Positions 59,076 to 64,000 of a DNA stretch of 64,000 nt are shown in pieces. The translations under genes and the position numbers were made by a program. Source of the DNA: Bacillus sp. AFS073361 (lineage in GTDB: Bacteria > Bacillota > Bacilli > Bacillales > Cytobacillaceae). The stretch lies in contig NZ_NUZU01000039.1 of NCBI RefSeq assembly GCF_002567005.1, positions 297,577 to 361,576 on the forward strand, in the 5' to 3' direction. The notes under the pieces were generated by a model. That model saw only the letters and a program-made list of their open reading frames with translations. It was not told where the DNA came from and did no database searches. Numbering within the stretch: position 1 is the stretch's first letter; every line of letters starts with the position of its first letter.

Positions 59076-60491
59076 CTATAAAGCTTTAAAATTATCTTCT
59101 ATTTGTTCTAATGAAAGCCCTCTTGTTTCAGGCAGGTACTTTGCTATAAAAATGACACCCAAAGCACCAAATACAGCAAATATGAAAAATGTTGCTGAAA
59201 GTCCAATTCCATTTAAAAGAACAGGAAAGAACATACCTACTAAGAAATTGCAAATCCATAAAAACAAAACGGCAATTCCCATCCCCATACCACGTAAACG
59301 GGCCGGGAAAATTTCCGATAATGTCAGCCATGTCATCGGACCAATAGCTCCTTGAAAGAACGCTAAATATAGTACGGTCATTGATAATACTACGTAGGGC
59401 AACATTGGCGAACCAGCAAGCGCCAGGGTTGCAATCCCAATCGCAATAAGTGCAAGGGTTGCACCGATTAAACCGGTAAGAAACATGGTCCGTCTATTCA
59501 CTTTGTGCATGATGGACATTCCAACAATAACGGCAATCACAGAAATTAAGCCATTTGCTACGTTCCCGATCAATGCTGCTTTTGTTCCAAAACCAGAATT
59601 TTGTAGAATCTGTGTTCCGTAATACATGATAGAGTTTATACCTACTAATTGCGAGATAGCTCCAATCCCCATACCAAGAATGACAATCCGTCGAACCCAA
59701 GGGATCCCCAAATCTTTGAATGTTACTTTTTTTGCTTTTTTCTGTTCTAAGATATGTGCTTTAATTTCATCTAATTCGAGTGCAGCGGCATCCTCATGAC
59801 GAATCTGTTTAAGTATTCTTAGTGCGTCCCCAACTCTTCCTTTCGAAGCTAACCAACGGGGACTTTCAGGTAAAATAATGACACCAATCCAAAGCGCTAC
59901 AGCTGGTAAGGTAGCAACCACTAACATGTAACGCCATACATGACCTGTATCTCCAAAAACATTCCCAATAACTGCATTAAATACGTACGCAAGAAATTGT
60001 CCAGTCACAATCATTAATTCATTTTGAGTTACTAACCTGCCACGGCGCTCTGAAGGTGACATTTCGGCAAGATAAGATGGAACGACTACAGAAGCGCCCC
60101 CGACAGCTAGTCCTAATATAAAACGGAAAATAACCATTACAGTTGTATTGGGGGCTATGACGCAGCCTAATGCAGAAAACAAAAATAAAATGGCCAGATA
60201 CATGATGGCCTTGCGACGCCCCTTTTGATCCGATAAACGGCCGCCAAATAATGAACCAAAAGCGGCGCCTAATACTAAAGAACTTGCGACTAGCCCCTCA
60301 GTGAAAGGCGTTAAGTTTAATTGATCGGGTTTAGCCATAAATGGAAGTGCACCATTTATAACTCCTGTATCATAGCCAAATAATAGTCCCCCAAATGTTG
60401 ATACAATGGTAACTAACTTCAAAAACTTTTCTGGGTCCTTCTTTGTATGTTCCAGTTGAACTGACTTATCAGTCACTCTGATACTTTCCAT
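59076..60491 (-). CDS. sugar-porter MFS transporter
   Basis: 471-residue, 12-helix sugar porter with all family signatures (GGLLFGYDTGVINGALPF, GRLSDQKGRRK, PESPRWL, QLVGINSIMYYG, PETRGLSLEQ). The ATG follows AAAGGGG. A single-gene unit with a cre-like site about 105 bases upstream. Downstream of the dehydrogenase-isomerase pair at 60724-62769 and next to the AraC gene, so it probably imports the substrate of that module. The remnant at 46333 is its closest relative in the window. Confidence 0.86.
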   Translation of the reverse strand: MESIRVTDKSVQLEHTKKDPEKFLKLVTIVSTFGGLLFGYDTGVINGALPFMAKPDQLNLTPFTEGLVASSLVLGAAFGSLFGGRLSDQKGRRKAIMYLAILFLFSALGCVIAPNTTVMVIFRFILGLAVGGASVVVPSYLAEMSPSERRGRLVTQNELMIVTGQFLAYVFNAVIGNVFGDTGHVWRYMLVVATLPAVALWIGVIILPESPRWLASKGRVGDALRILKQIRHEDAAALELDEIKAHILEQKKAKKVTFKDLGIPWVRRIVILGMGIGAISQLVGINSIMYYGTQILQNSGFGTKAALIGNVANGLISVIAVIVGMSIMHKVNRRTMFLTGLIGATLALIAIGIATLALAGSPMLPYVVLSMTVLYLAFFQGAIGPMTWLTLSEIFPARLRGMGMGIAVLFLWICNFLVGMFFPVLLNGIGLSATFFIFAVFGALGVIFIAKYLPETRGLSLEQIEDNFKAL

Positions 60492-60594
60492 GTTAAATTT
60501 CCCCTTTGCATTAGTTTACATGTTAGTCTAGTTACTTTATGTATTTTAGCAATATAGAAGTCTATCCGATTCTCCAATCACCTTAAAACAAAAT

Positions 60595-60608
60595 TGTAAT
60601 CGCTTACT
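60595..60608. promoter_or_regulatory. cre-like site upstream of the porter gene
   Basis: TGTAATCGCTTACT matches the cre consensus with a single mismatch (also when read as its complement). Confidence 0.4.
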
Positions 60609-60723
60609 ATTAATACTAAAAAATAACCCATTTTAGAGTATTATAGTAGTGTTGTCATATTCTGAAAAGCTATTATCTTATCATTTTAGAAGCAAGAGAG
60701 CCTGTCAACCAGGCTCTCAAGCA

Positions 60724-61605
60724 TCAGCTCATACCAATTGTTGTTAAGTATTTTCTAGTTCTTTTTGCGATTGGGAATGGTTTCTCAAAAGGCGCAGGAT
60801 ACATATCTTGTTCAACGATTGCCCAACCGGAAAAGTCAATATCCTCTAATACTTGCACGAATGCTTTCATATCGACAACACCAAGTTCAGGCTCACACAT
60901 AATATCTTCACTCACTGCCTTTGCGAAGGACCAGCCCTGTACTTGCATTTTTTCTCTAACGCTTAGATCACAGCTTTTTATGTGAAGATAAGGAATACGA
61001 GCGTGATACTTCCGCATAAAAGAAACTGGATCCCCATCTGCGTATGCATGATGGCCTGTGTCCAAACAGAGATTAATATCCGTGTCATTCAAGAGTCTTT
61101 CAATTTGCTCTTCCGTTTCAACATGGCTTTGGGCATGCGGATGAAAAACCACTTCCAAACCGTAATTTACTTTCGCATGGTCACGGATTTTTATGATGTT
61201 GGTAATAAACTTGTCCCAGTCTGCGCCGTTTAAATCTCGCGGTCTTACCAATTCACCGGTAAAAAGATCAGTATAACAATCATCAATCAAGACCACATAT
61301 TTTGCACTCTCAAATTTCAGTTGAAGCTCAGACATCTCATCTAGCAAGGCAATCAGTTCCTCCGTTTTGCGATTGGATGTTAGATCTCCCACTAGGGTAG
61401 TTGCGGTCAATTCAAGATTTCTTTTCTCAAGTTCTTCTTTTAGTCGTTCATATTCATTCGGAAGGTATCCCCATGGTCCCAATTCAATTCCTGCATATCC
61501 GGCTTCAGCCATTTCATTCATACATCTTTCCCATGGTGTTTGTTTTTCATTTTCAGGAAACCATACTCCCCAAGAATCTGGTGCTGTTCCAATTTTGATG
61601 TTCAT
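60724..61605 (-). CDS. IolE/IolH-like TIM-barrel enzyme
   Basis: 293-residue AP-endonuclease-2-fold enzyme of the IolE/MocC group: IGTAPDSWGVWFPENEKQTP at the start, VVFHPHAQSHVETEEQIERL, LCLDTGHHAYADGD, YLHIKSCD and WAIVEQDMYP, which carry the probable metal-ligand Asp, His and Glu. The ATG follows AGAGGAGGAG. It lies 15 bases after the dehydrogenase gene at 61621, so the two are cotranscribed. It probably dehydrates or eliminates from the 3-keto or keto-cyclitol product of that enzyme. Confidence 0.83.
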   Translation of the reverse strand: MNIKIGTAPDSWGVWFPENEKQTPWERCMNEMAEAGYAGIELGPWGYLPNEYERLKEELEKRNLELTATTLVGDLTSNRKTEELIALLDEMSELQLKFESAKYVVLIDDCYTDLFTGELVRPRDLNGADWDKFITNIIKIRDHAKVNYGLEVVFHPHAQSHVETEEQIERLLNDTDINLCLDTGHHAYADGDPVSFMRKYHARIPYLHIKSCDLSVREKMQVQGWSFAKAVSEDIMCEPELGVVDMKAFVQVLEDIDFSGWAIVEQDMYPAPFEKPFPIAKRTRKYLTTIGMS

Positions 61606-61620
61606 GTTTCTCTCCTCCTC

Positions 61621-62769
61621 TTAAATAACTGCTGCCACTTGCTTTTCTACTTCGACCCATTTTCTTTCTGAGGCAGATTCTAGAATAGCGCTTACAGTTC
61701 TGTCGATTTTATAACCAAACTCAAAATCACACGCGTATGGCTTGCCTTCTGTAATGGCAGAAAGCAGTTCATGCGCCTCTAAAACTTTCATATCATTGTA
61801 TCCAATCGCAATCCCAGATGCAGGATAGAAGGCATTGTATCCTTTATGTTCAGGACCGAGAAATACATTTCTGAAACCTCGATCAGCACTACTGTCAGAT
61901 GTGAAGTAGACATTCACTTCGTTCATTCTTTCTAGTGAATAGTGGACCGAACCCTCTGTTCCTTGAATTTCAAATGATAGATAGTTTTTGCGCCCTGTTG
62001 CCACACGACTTGCCCCAATTGTGCCAATTGCTCCGTTTTCATATTCTGCAAGAATATTAATCAAGTCATCATTTTCTACATCAGCAAGTTCCGATGATCC
62101 AGCTTGTTTTGGTCTTTTCGGAATCACGATTTTCGATAAGGCATTTACACTTTTAATATCTCCAAGGATAAACTGAGAAACACTAAGCAGGTGTGAGCCT
62201 AGATCACCAAGGGCACCACTGCCAGAATGTTTGTTGATATGACGCCATGTAATCGGCAATGTTGGATCCAATAGTCCATCCTGGTCGTAAGTTCCTGAGA
62301 ACCTCATGATTTTTCCTAGTTTACCAGAATAAACAAGTTCCTTAATATAAGCGTTTGCAGGATTCATCACATTGTTGTAACCAACGTAATTAACGACTCC
62401 CTTTTGCTTAGCAAGTTCGGATAATTCTTTCGATTGCTCTGCTGTAAGAGTTAATGGTTTTTCACAGTAAACGTGTTTTTCGTTTTCCAAAGCTGCTTTT
62501 GCCACCTCATAGTGGAAGGCATTTGGTGTAGCAATATCAACAACATCTACATTTGGATCCGTAACAACCTCTTGCCAGCTTTCAACCCATCTTGAATATC
62601 CAAGTTTCTCACACGCTACCTTAGCTGCCTCAATACTTACATCTGCTACCACTTCAAAAACCGGTTTTCCGGAGTCCGGTCCAAACAACATTAAAGCATT
62701 TAAAAATGAATTAGTGTGGGCCTTCCCCATCCATCCTGCACCAACAAGTCCTATTCTGATCTCCTTCAT
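61621..62769 (-). CDS. Gfo/Idh/MocA dehydrogenase, levoglucosan-dehydrogenase-like
   Basis: 382-residue dehydrogenase, longer than the others here. It shows IGLVGAGWMGKAHTNSFLNA, VVDIATPNAFHYEVAKAALE, YCEKPLTLT with the catalytic Lys, and GSGALGDLGSHLLSVSQF with Asp and His. The later segment FEIQGTEGSVHYSLERMNEV and GIGYNDMKVLEAHELLSAI recall LgdA-type levoglucosan dehydrogenases, which make 3-keto sugars. The ATG follows AGAGGAG. First gene of a two-gene unit whose promoter region carries the AraC-type element. Substrate prediction is tentative. Confidence 0.8.
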   Translation of the reverse strand: MKEIRIGLVGAGWMGKAHTNSFLNALMLFGPDSGKPVFEVVADVSIEAAKVACEKLGYSRWVESWQEVVTDPNVDVVDIATPNAFHYEVAKAALENEKHVYCEKPLTLTAEQSKELSELAKQKGVVNYVGYNNVMNPANAYIKELVYSGKLGKIMRFSGTYDQDGLLDPTLPITWRHINKHSGSGALGDLGSHLLSVSQFILGDIKSVNALSKIVIPKRPKQAGSSELADVENDDLINILAEYENGAIGTIGASRVATGRKNYLSFEIQGTEGSVHYSLERMNEVNVYFTSDSSADRGFRNVFLGPEHKGYNAFYPASGIAIGYNDMKVLEAHELLSAITEGKPYACDFEFGYKIDRTVSAILESASERKWVEVEKQVAAVI

Positions 62770-62845
62770 ATATATCTCTCCTCTTCAAAATACTATTATT
62801 TATTGCTTTCTACATGTTTAATTTTATTACAATGAATACACAATT

Positions 62846-62884
62846 ACATTAAGTGATATTGCTCACTTACTTAAATATCTTGCT
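62846..62884. promoter_or_regulatory. AraC-type operator element, copy B
   Basis: ACATTAAGTGATATTGCT followed by CACTTACTTAAATATCTTGCT, nearly matching copy A at 58102. It lies about 80 bases upstream of the dehydrogenase ATG. Confidence 0.6.
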
Positions 62885-62933
62885 CTTTGTAAGGGTGTTC
62901 AAAACTTTGAAATATTTTGAATGAGAGTTCCAC

Positions 62934-62972
62934 ATAAAAAAAAAAATTCCCCTTTTTTAATAAAAAGGGGAA
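62934..62972 (-). terminator. terminator of the MFS gene at the right edge
   Basis: TTCCCCTTTTT and AAAAAGGGGAA pair, followed by a long T run on the minus strand. Confidence 0.75.
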
Positions 62973-62993
62973 GATCTTTGTCCAATATATTTA

Positions 62994-64000
62994 CTAGGCA
63001 CGAGCCTTACTTTTTTCGATAGATTTTTCTACTGCCATTTCAGCATGATTCTTCCCCCAAATGATGGTGAGAAGCGTAGCCAATAATCCCAATAACCCGA
63101 CAAAATAAAAACCCGCTTTAATTCCCATCATCGAATTGAAGATACCCGCAAAAAATGGCCCTAAAAAGATTCCAATCGCATAAATCGCCTGGTAGGCTCC
63201 CATCGCCGTCGCCCTTTTTTCGGGTGCAATTTTATCAATGGCCAATCCCAATAGCAACGGGAAAATTAAGCCCAGTGAAAATCCGCAAAAAATCTGTACG
63301 GTCAAAAATATTCCTTTACTCTGAACAAACGGAATCAGTAACGTAAAAACAGAGGCAAGGAAAAAGGCCGTTCTTAGGGCATTCCATTCACCCAAAAGCG
63401 GAACCAATACTCTCCCCATAAAAAGAGTCGCAATGGCGTGTGGGATCATAAACGCAAACACGATCCAAGTTAGCTCACTTTTCGTAAAGCCAATCTGGAG
63501 GGCATAGTTGGATGTAAAGCCAAACATCGTTGAAAAAATAATACTATGTGCCAAAATCGATAAGAGAGCCACCTTCAACAATGATGGTTCTTTTATAACA
63601 ACTGCTAATTCCTTCACCTTTAGCGGCTCTCTCTCTATTACTTCTTTTGATTCATAGATAAACAGGGATAGAATCAAACCGAGAACGCTGAAAGATACAG
63701 CCAACCAAAATGGAGCTTTCCAACCCCATTCACTTACGATTGAACCACTGAAACTCATCCCTAAAAACTGGGCAAGTACGATAATAAATGAAATACTCCC
63801 CATTGCCCGATGGATTTCATGATCAGCAAAGTAACTTGGGTATAAGACGGTAAAGGCAACCCACGTTGCTGCTGAAATTCCTGCAAGTGCGCGGGCTGCA
63901 AGAGCCCAACCTAAACTATCGGTTAGTAAAAAAATCACACAACTAAACAAACTGACCAACATACCAAAAATAATAAATGGTTTCCTAACCTTTTTTACAT
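62994..64000 (-). CDS. MFS transporter, N-terminus cut by the window edge
   Basis: The open frame runs without interruption to the right edge, giving about 335 residues of a major facilitator protein. The visible part begins in the loop after the second helix (VKKVRKPFIIFGMLVS) and contains about ten helices, including ALAARALAGISAATWVAFTV and a typical mid-protein gap (YESKEVIEREPLKVKELAVV). The first 70 or so residues lie outside. The family is general (DHA-type efflux or sugar-acid transport) and the substrate unknown. Separated from the island by a strong terminator. Confidence 0.75.
   Translation of the reverse strand, partial: VKKVRKPFIIFGMLVSLFSCVIFLLTDSLGWALAARALAGISAATWVAFTVLYPSYFADHEIHRAMGSISFIIVLAQFLGMSFSGSIVSEWGWKAPFWLAVSFSVLGLILSLFIYESKEVIEREPLKVKELAVVIKEPSLLKVALLSILAHSIIFSTMFGFTSNYALQIGFTKSELTWIVFAFMIPHAIATLFMGRVLVPLLGEWNALRTAFFLASVFTLLIPFVQSKGIFLTVQIFCGFSLGLIFPLLLGLAIDKIAPEKRATAMGAYQAIYAIGIFLGPFFAGIFNSMMGIKAGFYFVGLLGLLATLLTIIWGKNHAEMAVEKSIEKSKARA

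Noticed and set aside
35143..62769. Complete inositol catabolic operon
   Set aside because: iolA, iolB, iolC, iolD and iolJ are not present, so only the early steps are encoded here.

Overview
The window is AT-rich DNA from an endospore-forming member of the Bacillaceae (Bacillus/Neobacillus-like). The evidence is a gerA-gerB-gerC germinant receptor operon, close matches to Bacillus proteins (IolG, IolE, IolI, XylR, KdgT, YfmQ, FbpA type), strong Shine-Dalgarno sequences with frequent GTG/TTG starts, sigma-A promoters, and CcpA cre-like and LacI-type operators. I see no rRNA, tRNA, prophage, insertion sequence or CRISPR array.

Layout. (1) 1-4000: a leftward 2-keto-3-deoxygluconate operon (kduI-kduD-kdgT-kdgK, running off the left edge) with one promoter whose -10 box is overlapped by a cre-like site. 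(2) 4-8 kb: an S66 peptidase, a GyrI-like protein, a decayed membrane protein, a VOC protein and a secreted CAP-domain protein. An intergenic region at 5986-6466 holds a candidate structured small RNA bracketed by two pairs of palindromes. (3) 8-15 kb: a XylR-like ROK repressor with a D-2-hydroxyacid dehydrogenase, then the spore germination operon. (4) 14.6-34.6 kb: ordinary chromosomal genes: EamA and CynX-type transporters, a two-component system, a YdcZ-Crp-YdcZ set, an HxlR/flavin monooxygenase/GTP cyclohydrolase II module, a MATE pump, an ECF sigma-PadR-FtsW operon and malate:quinone oxidoreductase. Several intergenic repeat families and gene remnants lie here.

(5) 35.1-62.8 kb: a large island for cyclitol or keto-sugar catabolism. 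It contains six Gfo/Idh/MocA dehydrogenases, five AP-endonuclease-2-fold (IolE/IolI-like) TIM-barrel enzymes, three sugar-porter MFS transporters plus the remnant of a fourth, one RbsABC-type importer, three LacI regulators and two AraC regulators. The genes form modules of transporter + dehydrogenase + TIM-barrel enzyme + regulator. Four operator families can be read directly from the DNA: three LacI-type palindromes and one AraC-type element shared by three promoters. The later genes of the inositol pathway (iolA, B, C, D, J) are absent, so the island probably performs the first oxidation, dehydration and isomerisation steps on several related sugars or cyclitols and passes the products to pathways encoded elsewhere. 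The right edge cuts an MFS gene.

The most novel-looking items are the multi-module island with its operator code, the palindrome-bracketed small RNA candidate near 6.2 kb, the ECF-PadR-FtsW operon with its own ECF promoter, and the HxlR-controlled monooxygenase/GTP cyclohydrolase II pair.
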